Source of the DNA: Zelopaecilomyces penicillatus | Taxonomy: Eukaryota; Ascomycota; Sordariomycetes; Hypocreales; Pseudodiploosporaceae | Length of the DNA stretch: 64,000 nt | Direction: 5' to 3' | NCBI GenBank assembly: GCA_005765155.1 | Contig: VCCP01000008.1 | Span: 620,001-684,000, forward strand | In this document: piece by piece, positions 47,801 through 62,800 of the stretch | Numbering within the stretch: position 1 is the stretch's first letter | How the letters are laid out: every line of letters begins with the position of its first letter | Made by a program: the position numbers and the translations under genes | The notes under the pieces: model-generated | What the model saw: the letters and a program-made list of their open reading frames with translations, nothing else | Told to the model about the DNA's origin: nothing | Database searches by the model: none

Positions 47801-50800
47801 GGAAGTTGGCCAATCGATTCGCTGCGCGATTAAGCTGAGAAAATGTGAATTGGCCATCCCAGGCATCAATGGCAGGGGCATTGGGATTGACTGCAGCCTG
47901 GTGTTCTACTAGGCTGTGGATACATGTATCGATTATCTGTGGCTTGTTGGGATTATTATTGAGAGCCTGCTCAACATCATAAGTAGAAGAAATGGAGATG
48001 CTAGCAAGGCTTTTGTTTCCCACAGCACTCAACTGACCGATAACTTGATCGATATGATGAGCTAAAGCTTCCATTTGAACTTGCTGCAGGATTTGGGAAT
48101 CATGAATAAGTAGCAGATTGATCTTATCCTCGAAGATGAGGGCCTGAACGACGAGTGGGTAGCTGAAATAGTTTTGCATCATGTCGTCAGTGCTGCTCTT
48201 CTCGTGACCAGCTGAGATCAGAATAGAGTCACTTGTCTCGCTGCTTGTAAGATGCTGCGTGGGTTGAATTACGAGTAAACTAGAGAAGTTGCAAGCCGCC
48301 TTTGCATCAGCGCTGACTTTGGAAATGTTCTGCAGGCCAAATTGTTCATAAGGAACCATCTCAAATGCTTGGGTTTGCATGTCCTGGAGAAAATCTGGAA
48401 CGGATCGCTGCTGGTCCAGACGAACTCGGACCGGGACAGTCGCGACGACAGGACCAGCCATGTTCATCAGCTCAGGAACGGGAGCCTGTCGGCCAGAAAT
48501 AGTGGTAGCGAAAGTGATATCATAGGAGTCACAGTATCTGGCAAGAACCAAAGCCCACGCAGATCGAACGATTGTGGCAGTTGTAATCGTTGAGTCGTTG
48601 GTGTTTTGGTATGGAATTGAATGCTCAAAAACCCGAGTGGCATTACGGCTGACCTCAGTGGTGGCAGGGAATGTGGCAGGTCTGGCTTGAGACAATTGAG
48701 CAGTCCAATAATCAATAGTGGCTTGCTGGTCGAGCTCAAGTGTGTATTTAATGAAACGAGAATAAGGAGGCGTGGCTCCAATGGGATTGCCATTATAGAC
48801 ATTGAAGAGAACGTTGAGAACGACTTGGATAGAAAGTCCGTCAAACACGGCATGATGAACGTTCCAGCTGAAGTAGGTGGTTCCATTGTTAGAAACTAGG
48901 GCATAGCGACAGAGACGGGCTCCATAGTTCATTTGCATGGATTGGTAAAGCTCGATGGTAGACTGAAGCGTATCGCAACTAGAGTCCCAAGAAACATCGT
49001 CTTTGATCAAGACCTGAATCGCGACACCATCAACATGAATGATTCTTGTTCGCAAGTTGCTACAGGCTACAACTGTTTGCTCCCACGCGGTTCGGAACCT
49101 GTCCACATCAACGTGGGCTGGTAGGCGATAGAGGTATTTTGCAATATATGAACCAGGTTGTTTAACGGTGAGCGCCATGAGGCCCTCTTGGAATTTAGTG
49201 CAAGGGTAGGCATCTTCAATGATGTCATTTTCGTTGAGGTGAGAATCAAATGTGTGAGCACCTAGACTGAACTGCTTTTGCTTCGCTTCGTCGAGCAGGC
49301 TAAATGGAGCTACTGGCATCAGCATCTCATCTTCACCAACAGTCTGCATAGCCTTGGAAGCCATAGCTAACAATCGGCCATCTTCAAATATATCAGCCAC
49401 GTTGAGACTGAGTCCGACTTCACAGGCCATGGAAACGATACGGATAGCACCGAGCGAGTCGCCACCAATGCGAAGGAAGTCGTCATCGCGACCGATGGAT
49501 TGACATGGGATCTGAAGTATATGAGCCCATATTTGCTGTAACTTCATTTCAGTGTCAGTTTCGGGGGCCGTTTTGTGAGCGGCAAGATTGAGTGAGTATT
49601 CTTCAAGTTGTTGTTGACCCAATCCCGAGGTGACTGCGCGAAGCTTGACACGATCGAGTTTTGCAGAGGAGATGAGCGGCATGTAATTGCAGGGAATAAA
49701 CAATGAGGGAATCATATAATGTGGTAGTGTGGATTGAAGCTTAGTCGTCATAGTACCAAGGGAAGAATGAAGGTCATCATCAAGCGATGAGAAAATGTCA
49801 CGACCTTCGGGGTCAGTGCTGGGTCCAGGAGTTTTCGTTTTGTCAGTAAAACAAACATAGGCGACGAGATTGACCGCGTTATCGCTCTTTCGAACATCGA
49901 CAGCGACTTGCTGAACACCTTTTAGAGTTTGGCGGATCTGGTGTTCAACTTCACCAAGTTCAACACGAAGACCACGAATTTTAACCTGAGTATCCTTGCG
50001 ACCAATATAGTGGAGAGTACCATCGTGGCTGTAGAAGCCAAGATCTCCCGTCTTATAGAAGCGTTTATAATACGGTGTTTCACTTCGAGGAGCCCATCCA
50101 GGGAGGGATGTAACGATGGTTGATGCTGTCTTCACAGAGTCCGACAAATACTCTCGCATTATTGTCGGACCATGAACGACAATTTCGCCGACACAGCCAA
50201 TGGGGGCAAGAAGTTGAGGGTTATCAGCATCCACAACCCACACAGAGGCACCGACAGAGCGGCCAATTATAAGAGGAGATTCGTTCAAGGACTTCCATTC
50301 ATGAATCGTGCTGAACACGCATGTCTCGGCAGGGCCCCAGGCATTGATCAACCGGGCCTTGCCGAACCAAGCACTGAAGATATCAGGAGTAACAGCCTCA
50401 CCCATCAGTAGAAGAAGTTCGAGAGTGGGGAAGTTCTCCGGTCGAAGTGTGCGAGCAAAGGATGGTGTGAGGAAAGCCCAGTTGATTTTGAAATCATGTA
50501 CAAAGGTTTTGAGGCTGTTGAGTCGTTGCCCCTCTGATGGAATGCATACACAGGCGCCATGTATAAGGGGCGCCATAATCTCACCCACAGAAACATCAAA
50601 TACAAAGGAAGAGAATTGAAGCATTCTAATGCTTTGATTCAGGCCTAGCCGATGGCTGATATCTATCTGGCTGGTGCATAGAGCACCGTGTTCCATAACG
50701 ATGCTCTTGGGAACACCAGTACTTCCTGAAGTAAACAGAATATAGGCAATATCTGAAGATTTGATATCAACAAGTGGCTTCTTCTGGCTCCACTGCTTTG

Positions 50801-53800
50801 TTTTGGTAAGCTGTAGGTCAAGGCTGGCGCAGACCTCAACCACTTGCTTCACCAGCTTCGCGCACAAAGTAGCATTTGTAGTAGAAGAAAGAGCAAGCTT
50901 GGCACCGGTTTGCTTGACTATGGCTTGTAACCTCTGGAACGGGTGGGCAGAATCGAGAGGGGCCCAAGCAGCACCTGCTTTGTTGATGGCCAGAATAGCT
51001 ACGACATACCAGAGGGACTTCTCAAAGCTCACATGGACAATATCACCAACGTTGACATGAAGATTATTGACGAGATGATGTGCAAGTCGGTTCGTGGCGC
51101 CTTCGAGTTGAGAATAGGTCAGCTCGCCGTCCCATGCCGATATAGCGACCAAATTGGGGTGAAGCTTGGCTCGTTGTTCAATGAGGACATGAATGCAGTT
51201 GTCAACAAGTTCTGGCCCTTTGCCGTTAGAAGTCTTCAGCTGATCCAGATCCCAAGAGCTGGCCACGCAGATATCAGATAGCGTGGTCGCCTTCTCGACA
51301 AGAAGTTGTTGCACCACATGGTTGAATTGGTGAGAGAGAGCAACAAGCTGAGCCTCGGCGAAAACCGCCGAATCATAAATGAGGACTAACTTCACTTGGT
51401 CGTCATAAACATGGCCCTGGACAACTAGAGGATAGCTGAAGTAATTTTGGACATAGTTGTCTTTGGCATCTACGTCAAGAACAGTTGGCTCCATAATAGC
51501 ACCCTGGCTGTCTCCCATCAGATGCTGTATAGGTTGAATGATGAGTAGACTGGAAAAGTCACAGGCAGCTTTAGCATCAGCTCCTAACCGTGAAATGTTT
51601 TGTAGGCCAAACTGTTCATAAGTAACCATTTCAGCGGCTTGACTCTGGATAGCTTCTAGGAAAGTGGGAGTGGATTGACTGCCGTCAAGGCGTATTCGAA
51701 CGGGGACGGTTGCAACAGCAGGACCAGACATCTGTCCAAGGCCGAGAACTGGTGCCTGACGACCTGATACAGTAGCGCCGAAGCAAACATCGTCAGTGTT
51801 ACAGTGGCGCCCTAAGATAATAGCCCAAGCTGCACGTAGAATGGAGGCTTTGGTGACCGCCGTGTTCCCTCCTGTAGGAAACTGTATGGAGGTGGTCAGA
51901 GTACGGGCGATATGCTCAGACACTGCAGTGTTGAGAATGGTGTTGGGGAAACTAGATTTCTTGGCATCCTCAAGCTGCTTGGTCCAGTAAGACGAAGCTT
52001 CATCGGTATCGAGGGACATTGTGAAACGAATGAAGTTTGCAAAAGGCTTGGGAGCAGAGGGTTGCAGTCCATTGAAAACCTGGGAAAGGATGTTTGTGAC
52101 GATACCCAGAGACCAACCATCATGAACTGCATGGTGAATAGTCCAGAAGAAGTGACTGTCGCCTTTGTCATCTTGGACTAGAGCATAGCGAGAAAGCGGT
52201 GAGTTATAAGTCATCTCAAAGGCATGGGTGGCCTTGTTGATAGATGAGAGATTGCGGCTGGTGTTGCTTTCCCAGTAAACATTCTGCTTCAAAACTACCT
52301 GAATATGGGCATCATTGACGAGAATGATACGGGTTCGGAGGGGCTCGCAGAAGGATACAGTTGCTTCCCATGCTTTTTTGAAACAGGGGAGATCAACACT
52401 ATGAGAAATACGATACACATATTTAGCAATGTATGAGCCAGGCTGCCTGATCGACAGCGCCATGAGACCACTCTGAAGTGATGTGCATGGATAGGCATCT
52501 TGAATCGAATCATCATCATCCAAGTCGAGTTGTTCACGAAGATTCTGCGAGTGGATTGCTTTTCTGGTAGAGGGGTCTAACAGTTCGAATGGCAGCGCAT
52601 CTCTAGCACTCTGTTCATCGTGGCTGAGCTGATCAGTCTTGCTAGCGAGAGCCAAAAGCCGGGGATCATCAAAAATGGCCTTTACGGCCAATGAAAGCCC
52701 ATCTTCTCGTAGCATATTAACCAAGTGGATAGCAGTGATAGAATCCCCACCAAGCCCAAAGAAATTGTCGTCGCGGCCGATTTCACTTGCTGGTATATGG
52801 AGAATCTTTGACCAAATACCCTGCAGTGCAAACTCCATCTCCGTCTCAGGGGCTCGTTTTTGACCATCTGAAAGTGAATACTGGCTAAGCTCTAGAGTAC
52901 TGAGGGCGGCTGTTCGAGATCTAAGCTCGTTCCTATCTAGCTTCGTTGAAGTTATCGAAGGCATATACTTGCAGGGGATGAATACAGTTGGAATCATATA
53001 ACGAGGTAGCAGTACACCTAGTTCGCCAACAACAGCAGTAAGCTGATGTTGAATTGAAGGATCCATGGGCATGAATGGGCCGCTTGCATCCCCTGCAGCA
53101 GAGGTTCGCGTTTCCTCGTTGAAGCAGAAATAAGCAACCAGGTTAGTACCATTTTCAGCTCTGATAACATCGACAGCAATCTGTCTAATACCAGCGAGTG
53201 CAAGCTGGATATGATATTCCACTTCGCCGAGTTCAATACGAAGACCGCGAATCTTTACTTGGGTGTCCTTTCGGCTGTGGAACTCAATAGTTCCATCAAA
53301 ATTATACGAGCAAAGATCTCCTGACTTGTAGAAACGACTCTGATAATGGGGGTTCAAGTTCAACCGAGGTGCCCAGTCAGGCAGAGATGAAACGATTGCT
53401 GATCTCGTCTTTTCTGGATCTGCGAGGTATTCACGTAGAATAGTTGGGCCCTGGATGACGACCTCTCCAAGGGTTCCTATAGGGGCAAGCTTCTGAGGAT
53501 CTTCTGGATCAACAATCCAACAGGAAGCGCCAACAGGTCGGCCGATATTCAGCGGGGATTCGTCGATCGATTTCCACTCATGGAGACTGCTGAAACAACA
53601 TGTCTCTGCAGGTCCCCATCCATTGACCAGGCGGAGTTTGCCGAACCAACTTTGGAGGATATCACGAGATACTGCTTCTCCAGCAAGTAAGAGTAATTCG
53701 AGGCTAGGTACAGTCTCAGGATTTAGAGTGCGAACAAATGATGGGGTGAGATAAGCCCAGTTAACCTTTGTAGTTTTAATGTAGTGTTGAAGGTTGCTCA

Positions 53801-56800
53801 ATCGAGATTCATCCGATGGCACACAAAGAGTAGCCCCACTAATTAGTGAACCAATAATCTCACCAATTGAAAGATCAAAGACAAATGTCGCAAATTGAAG
53901 CATCCGAACATTATGGGTTAGACCAAGCCTCTTCGAGATGGCGATCTGACTGGTGCATACAGAGCCGTGCTCCATGACTAGACCCTTCGGTATACCAGTG
54001 GAGCCAGACGTGAACAAGACATATATAGCGTGTTGAGAGGTGATATTGACTACAGGTCCTTGATTGCTGATATAGTTGCCTGTATGCAGATTGTTATCCA
54101 ACTTAGACGACACTTCGACTACATTGGCAACAATTTCTGCCATTGATGCAGCATTTTCTGTAGATGCAAGAGCAAGAGTGGCCCGAGTCTGGCTAATGAT
54201 CTGCTGCTTACGCTGAGTAGGGTGGCTAGGGTCTAAGGGAACCCACGCTCCACCCGCCTTGTTAATAGCGAGGATAGAAACAAAATACCATGCAGACTTT
54301 TCAAAACAAACAAGAATCATGTCATGAGGTTTTACGTCCAGCTTCTCAACAAGATAATTTGCCAACCTATTTGCAGCGCTATCAAGTTCACGGTAAGTGA
54401 GTTTGATATCCCAGGCGCAGATGGCGAGAGCGTCTGGACGCAACTTTGCCCGGTCTTCAAACATCTGGTGAAAACAGGCATTCACAGTTTCTGGTTGTTC
54501 GCTGTTCCAATTAAGAGATTGCTGAATATCCCAGCTGCCAGCAGCAGAGAGAGAACCAAGCTGCACATCTGTGCCTGTGACGAGTTGTTGGAGAACAGTA
54601 TCGAAATGCTGTGCCAGAGCATGGATTTGCGGTGTTGAGATTAACTTCGTATCATAAAAGAAGAACATACTAATATTGTCGTCGTACATATGACCTTGAA
54701 TCACGAGAGGGTAGCTGAAATATTCATGGGAAATCTCAGTAGCGTCATCACTGATGAGAATAGCTTCAGTATCGTTGGTGTTGTAAGCCAGAACATGTGC
54801 AGGTTGAATGACAAGTAAACTTGAGAAATCGCAAACACTTTTCGCATCAGTGCTCAACTTGGAGATATTTCGCAATCCAAACTGCTCATACGGGATCATT
54901 TCTGAAGCTTGACGTTGAATGCCTTCAAGGAATGCAGAGACCGGCTGATTTTTCGGAAGCCTGACTCTCACAGGGATAGTTGCCACAGCTGGACCAGTCA
55001 TATTCGTGATTCCGGCAACGGGAGCTTGACGACCAGATATGGTTGTTCCAAAGGAGACGTCAAGACTGTCAGAGTAGCGCGCAAGGACGACAGCCCAAGC
55101 GGCGCGGATGATTGTGGCTTTCGTTATCGACTTTCGAGACCTATTGGGGAAGTTGATCGTCTGTTGGAAGGTTTTGGTAGATTTTGGGTCAGAACTAGAT
55201 AGCCTGTTCGTCGGCGGAAACGATGATTTACTGGCGCCTTTGAGATATGCCTTCCAGAAATTACCAGCCGCAATTGGGTCAAGTTCCAAAGAGTATCTGA
55301 CAAATCTGGCGTATGGTTCCGAAACGATGGGGGTACTCCGATGGTAAATCTCGTAAAACTGTGTGAGCATCAAGCGCATAGCCCAGCCATCAAAAATAGC
55401 ATGGTGGATTGTCCATGCTAGATATAGCGTCCCGTTGTCACGAACAAGCGCTAAATGGAAGAGTCTTGAACCATAATCCATAGTGAGATTATTGGTTGAC
55501 CGGAGGTACGACTTGAGACTGAGATGTTGAACATTGCTACTCGGCTGCCAGACATTGTAGTTTTTGTCAATAACCTGCATAGATATTCCTCGTACCATTA
55601 CGATCCTGGTTCGAAGAATAGGTGATAGGGTTGCAGTCTTTTCCAAGGCAAGTTTGAGCCGTTCAGTGTCCACCGAATCGCTAACACGATATATATAACT
55701 GGCTATGTAGGAACCAGGTTGCTTTACAGCAAGAGCCATAAGACCTTCCTGGAAGGGAGTGCAAGGATAAGCATCCTCAATAGCTGCTTCATCAGGTAGG
55801 CCAAGCTCTTGATGAATATTTTGTGAAAGTATAAGATCGCGAGTGGGCTGATCTAGCAACGCAAAAGACTTGTCCAGCAGAGCATCACCAATGTTCTCAT
55901 TGATGACGGTTGCATTTTCAGCCACAGCTAGCAATCGTGCATCATTGAAGATATCGCGAACAGTGATAGAAATACCTTCATCGCGAGCAGCCGAAATGAA
56001 GCGGATGGCAGCAATAGAATCCCCACCAATTTGAAGAAAGCTATCATCACGGCCAATCGACTCAGCTGGCATGTTAAGAATGTGAGCCCATAAGGATTGG
56101 ATGTGTGTTTCTAAACCAGCTCTTGGAGTCTGTTTTATATCGCTGATCAGAGAATAAAGGGCCATCTTATCATGATGAAGACCTGCTGAATGCAGTTTCA
56201 GAGCATTACGATCTAGTTTGGTTGAAACGAGGATCGGCATATACTTGCATGGAATAAATACGCTTGGAACCATGTATCGAGGCATACTCACATTGAGCAG
56301 GCTGATTAAACTACAGATGTCAGTTTGTATTTGACCTTCCAGTGGTAGAAACATCTCTTCACTGCTGGTAGTGCTGAGGCATGTTTCATGATTGAAGCAG
56401 ATGTAAGCAACGAGGCTAGGGGTTGCCTGCGTTGTGAGGATGTCAACAGCCACTTGACGAACCCTGGGCAGATTTTGTAGAATATGGTGCTCAATTTCAC
56501 CAAGCTCCACCCGAAGACCACGAATTTTGATCTGAGTATCTTTTCGACTAGAGAACTCGATTGTACCATCCTGATTATATGAGCAGAGGTCTCCTGACTT
56601 ATAAAAGCGGTTCCAGTATCTGTGGGCACGACAAGGAGCCCATTCAGGGATTGAAGTGACCAGAGAGGCTGCGGTACGTTCAGGCTCTGCCAGATACTCA
56701 CGGAGAAGAGTAGGGCCCTGGATATATACTTCTCCGAGGGTACCAATTGGTGCCAGCTTCTGCTGATTATCAGGGTCGATAATCCAGCAGAAACCCCCAA

Positions 56801-59800
56801 CAGGCTTGCCTATCGTGAGAGGCGATTCATCAGCGGATTGCCACTCGTGAAGTGTACTGAAGCAGCAAGTTTCAGCCGGACCCCAACCGTTAACCAGGCG
56901 AACTTTGCCGAACCAAGTGCAAAGTACATCACGCGGGACAACTTCGCCTGCCAGAAGAAGAAGCTGAAGACTAGGCACATCCTCAGGCTTAAGGGTATAT
57001 ATAAAAGACGGGGTAAGATATGCCCAGTTAATATCCATATCATGGATAAATCCTTTGAGATTGTTCATACGGATATGTTCAGAAGGCACGCAAATCGTAG
57101 CGCCATTGATCAAGGGCCCAATGATCTCACCAATAGAGAGATCGAACACAAAAGCTGCAAACTGCAGCATCTTGATACCAGCGGTAAGACCAAGTCTCTT
57201 TGAAATCGCAATCTGACTGGTACACGCTGAACCGTGTTCCATAACAAGGCCCTTAGGATTGCCAGTAGAGCCAGAGGTAAAGAGAACATATGTAGCATGT
57301 TGGGGTGTGACAGAAACCGCGGCACCAAAACTGCTGGTATCAGAGCCAGAGTGTAGATTTCTGTCTAGTATCGCAGACACCTCAATTACCGTGGGAACTA
57401 GTTCTGAACATAGCCGTGCATTCTCAGTTGATACCAAAGCGACGTTGGTTTTACATTGGGCAACAATCTGTTGTAGGCGCTTCGTTGGGTGGGAGGGATC
57501 AAGCGGAACCCAAGCAGCACCAGCCTTATTTACTGCCAGAATAGACACAAAATACCACGCCGATTTCTCAAAACAAACCGGAACTAAGTCATGTGGCTTG
57601 ACACCTGCTGTATGAACTAGATGATGAGAAAGCCGATTGGCAGAGGCGTTCAGTTCATGGTAGGTCAGTTCCAAGTCCCATGCCTGTATTGCAATAGCCC
57701 TCGGTGAAGATCTGGCATGTTGTTCCACAAGCTCATGAAAGCAAGCCTCGACAATCATAGGTGTTTCAGAGTTCCATTCCAACGCCCGCTGAAGGTCCCA
57801 ATCACCTGATACTGAGATATTGCCGAGCGTCATGTCCCCTTTTGAAAGAAGCTGCTGTAAAACATTGTCAAAGTGATGTGAAAGAGCTTGCATACGAATT
57901 TCAGGGATGATTCTTGCGTCATAGATCAGAATGAGTTTGACAGAATTCTCATACATATGTCCTTGAACGACGAGTGGATATGTGAAATAATCTTGTGCAG
58001 TTTCTGTTGAGTCGTCCATAATGAAGACCGCGTCAGTCTCGCAGATTTCGTACGTGAGAGCTTGAATTGGTTGGATAACAAGTAGACTAGAAAAGTCACA
58101 GGCCTCCTTCGCATCCGAGCTCAGCCTGGCAATATTCTGTAAACCAAACTGTTCATAAGGAACCATATCGGTTGCGTTAGACTGGGTGTCTTTTAGAAAT
58201 TCAGCTATCGATTGCCCCCGATCAAGTCGTACTCGTACCGGAACGGTAGCCACCGCAGGTCCAGCCATGTCAGTCAGGCCTTTGATCGTGGCCTGTCGAC
58301 CTGAGATGGTTGTTCCGAACGTGACATCATCGGTACTGCAATACTGCGCAAGCACAAGGGCCCAGGCAGACCTGAGTACTGTAGCAGTAGTGATTGAAGT
58401 GTTGGATATGTTAGGGAGATGAACTTCACGCTCGATAACCTTTGTAATCTTAGGCCCAGATTGTGATTTAGATGGTGGAAATGCTGCTTTTCTAGCACCC
58501 TCACAGTTGCTGATCCAGTACTGACGCGCCAAGTCATAATCTAGATCCATTGTGTATTTAATGAATCGAGAATACGGCTGGAGAATGCCCGGTGTGCGTC
58601 CTTCGTATAGGCTATAAAAGGTCCCAACAATCAGACGCAGTGCCCAGCCATCGAAAATCGCGTGATGTAGAGACCAAACAAAGTAAATTTGCTCATTTTC
58701 ACGGATGAGAGCATATCGTGAGAGGCTAGATCCATATGTCATATTGAAATTATGCGGAGAATTCATATACAGGTTTAGCTCCATATCCTGAATATCACTT
58801 GTTGGCGTCCAGGCAATATCTTCATTAATGATAGCTTGGATAGAGATATCATCAATGATAATTATCCTTGTGCGGAGGTTACTGCACAGTCGAACAGTTT
58901 GCTCCCAAGCGACTCTGAAGCGGCTGATATCAACGCTACTTCCTAGGCGGTATATATACTTAGCAACATATGATCCTGGCTGTGTGATGGTAAGGGCCAT
59001 GAGACCCTCTTGGAATCCTGTGCAGGGGTAAGCATCCTGGATCATATTTCCATCTGGAAAACCATAATACTGTTGCTGGGTGTCATTGTGGAGCAGCTTG
59101 TTGTGAAGAGAAGGTTCAATGAGACTGAAAGGCTCGATGAGCTGCGGAAGCAGCTCTTTGTTATCAATGCTCGAAGCTTTCTGCGCCAACGATAATAGAC
59201 GAGGATCATCGAAAATATCACCAACAGTGATAATAATTCCTTCATCTCTTGCGGCAGAGATGAGGCGAATAGCGGCAACAGAGTCTCCTCCAATCTGAAG
59301 AAAGCTATCATCACGACCAATCGAGTCGGTAGGAATGTTGAGAATATCGGCCCAGATTGTCTGTAGACGAGCCTCCATTGTAGTTTGAGGAGCTTCCTTT
59401 ATCCCATGTACAAGCGAATATGAAGCCATTTGCTTAACAGGGAGAGACGCAGAACATTGTTTCAGGGTCTTGCGATCCAGCTTACTGGAAATAAGCATTG
59501 GCATATAGCTGCATGGAATGAAAGCTGTGGGTACCATGTATCTTGGTATAATCACACTAAGCTTGCTCACCAAATTCACTATTGCTGTGTGTAATTCGCC
59601 TTCTAGTGAGAGAAACAAATCATCTGAGTAGTTGAGCTTAGTGTCATCACTGAAACAAATGAAAGCAACGAGAACGGATGCAGCCTCTGATTTGAGGACA
59701 TCGACAGCAACTTGGCAGACTCCTTTCAGATTGTATTGGATATGGTGTTCGATTTCACCAAGTTCAATTCGCAGACCACGCACTTTGACCTGTGTATCTT

Positions 59801-62800
59801 TACGGCCGGCGTATTGGATATTCCCATCTGCGTCATAACAACCCAAATCGCCAGTCAGATAGAAACGGTTCCATAAACTGGATTCTGTTTGCGGTGCCCA
59901 TTGCGGAAGTGTGGCAACTATGGCTGCCTCTGTCTTTTGACGATCATGAAGATAACGGCTGAGCAAGTTAGGTCCCTGGACAACAATCTCTCCAATACAG
60001 CCGATAGGGGCCAGGCGGGTTGGATCACAGGCATCAACGATCCAGCAGGAACCACCAACTGACCGGCCGATCAGAAGCGGCGATTCATCAGCCGCTGTCC
60101 ACTCATGGACTGCTGCAACTACGGTGGTCTCAGTAGGTCCCCAGCCATTAAGTAGGCGAACCTTTGCAAACCAGATATCTAGATCCATCCGGCTTGGGGC
60201 CTCGCCAGCCAGCACAAGGATATTCAAGGATGGAAGATCTTGGGGTCGCAAGGTTCGTGCAACGGTTGGAGTAAGCATAGCAGCAGTGACACTCCAGTCG
60301 TTGATAAACATGGCTAATGCATTCATTTGCATGTCCCAGGACGGGATGCAAACGCAGGCACCGATAATAAGTGAGGCCATGATTTCGAAAATGCAGGCAT
60401 CAAAAACAGATGCCGAGAACTGTAATACGCGATCAGTGGCACTTAATCCGACCCTCTTCCCCAACGCAGTCTGACTTGTAGAAACAGCAGTATGCGGAAT
60501 AACTACACCCTTTGGTACGCCAGTACTACCTGAGGTAAAGAGGATATAAGCAGTATCTTGCGGAGAAACGATGGGCAATGATGGGCCAGCACTCTGATGC
60601 TTTTGCGCTGATAGCTTGGCATCAAGCTCCGCGGTAATCTGCACAACGTCTCCTACAAGTTTGATGCATTTATGCGCATTTGCTGGGCTCGTAAGAATCA
60701 TTCTTGCACCTGTTTGTGCAACGATTTGCTGGTGTCGTTGGGCCGGATGGGCCGGATCAAGGGGTGACCAAGCTGCACCGGCTTTGTTGATAGCCAGAAT
60801 GGAAATTACAAACCATGCTGACTTCTCAAAACAAACATGGATGATCTCGCCAATACTCACGCGTTGTGAATCAATAAGATATTTGGCAACATTGTCAACA
60901 GAATGCATCAGTTCTCTGTATGTGAAGGTTCTGTCCCAGGCAGCGATAGCGAGCGAGTTGGGTTGGCGACGCGCCGTGGCAAATATAACATCAGGTAAAC
61001 ACTCTTGAACCAGATCTGGATGATCGCCGTTGAAATCCAGAGCTTTTTGAACATCCCATTGACCGGATACAGATATTTCACCAAGGCAATTTGCTTGGTT
61101 CTGAACCAGTTGGGAAACAACCTGGTTGAAATGATGTGACAAGGCGGACATCTGGCCTTGAGTGAGAACCGCCGTGTCGTATACAAGGCTCAGTTTGGCA
61201 CCATCACCGAAGAGTTGCGCCTGAACGATCAGAGGATAGCTGAAAAAGCCCTGGAGGGTATCTGATTGACCAAAAAGATGAGAATCTGCTGGCATCAAGA
61301 TCTCGTCCTTGCTCTCTTCCTGATCTGTAATATTCTGGAGGGGTTGTATGACCAACAAACTGGTGAAGTCGCAAGCTTCTTTAATATCAGAACCCAACTT
61401 GGATATATTCTGCAGACCGAATTGTTCAAAAGATACCATTTGGGATGCCTGTCGCTGGACATCGTCTAGGAATTCAGATATCGGCTGCTCTCTATCAAGT
61501 CGAATTCTTACTGGGATAGTTGCAACCGTCGGGCCGACTATCTCAGCAATTCCCAAGAGAGGCGCTTGCCGACCGGAAATAGTTGTACCAAAGCACAAAT
61601 CATCGGTATCACAATAACGGGCCAAAACAATAGCCCAAGCCGCACGAAGAAGAGTTCCATGTGTAATATGTGAGGCAGATGTTGAAGACAGGTCAATGGT
61701 TGTCTCTTCAATGCGTACATGCGTAGCAGAGAGATGTGATGAAACCGAGGGAGGGAATGACGCTTTGGTTAAGTCCTGCAACTGAGTTCTCCAATAGATC
61801 TCGGCCTCACTTGAATCGATATTTGCGGTGTACTCGATGAAGCGAGCATATGAGACTGGCTGCAAATTCTCAATGCCATGGTATGAATCATACAATATCT
61901 GCAGCATGCTACGCATAGACCAGCCATCGAATATTGCATGATGAATAGACCAAGCGAGATATGTTTCGTTGTCTTCGGTGGAAATAACCTGATATTGGCA
62001 GAGAGGGGAACCATATGTCATCTTTGTAGCATGGAGGCAAGTGATGGCGGTGGTCAGATCGATTGTGCTTGATGGGCTGAATAAGCTCATGGGCTGGTCA
62101 GTAACAACCTGTACGACATTGCCATCTTCCAATAGTAGTATTCTGGTGCGCAGATTGTCGCAGAGTGTGACCATCTGGTTCCACGCAGCAGAGAAGTGGG
62201 TGAGATTGACATGATCTGGTAAGCGATATAAGAACTTGGCAATGTATGAGCCAGGCTGTTTAACAGAGAGAGACATGAGGCCTTCCTGGAGTTTACTGCA
62301 TGGATAAGCATCTTTAATGACTTCACTATCTTTAAGAGAACATCCACTCCGAATGGCGGCATATAGGGTAGGCTCTCTTATAGATTCCTCAAGCAGGGAA
62401 AATGGCTCCAACGACGGGAGCTCATCGCCCTCCCGGCTAATTTCAGTAGCCTTGACAGCAATGGTTGATAGACGAGCATCTTCAAAGATGTCATCAGCGG
62501 TAAGGTTTATATTCAGTTCTCGGGCCATAGAGACGAGGCGAATTGCGGCTAGTGAATCACCGCCAATACGCAAAAAGTTATCATCCCGCCCAATTGAATC
62601 AGCTGGGAGCTTCAAAATCTCCGCCCACAGTTGTTGGAGGCGAATCTCTATTGAGGTAATAGGTGCCTGTTTGTCTCTTGAACTATCAAGAGTATACTCA
62701 TCGAGATCATTTCGCACTAACGAGGCCGTAGTGTTTCGAAGCTTGACGCGGTCCAGTTTAGCGGAGGATATCAAGGGCATATAGTGACAAGGGATAAAGA

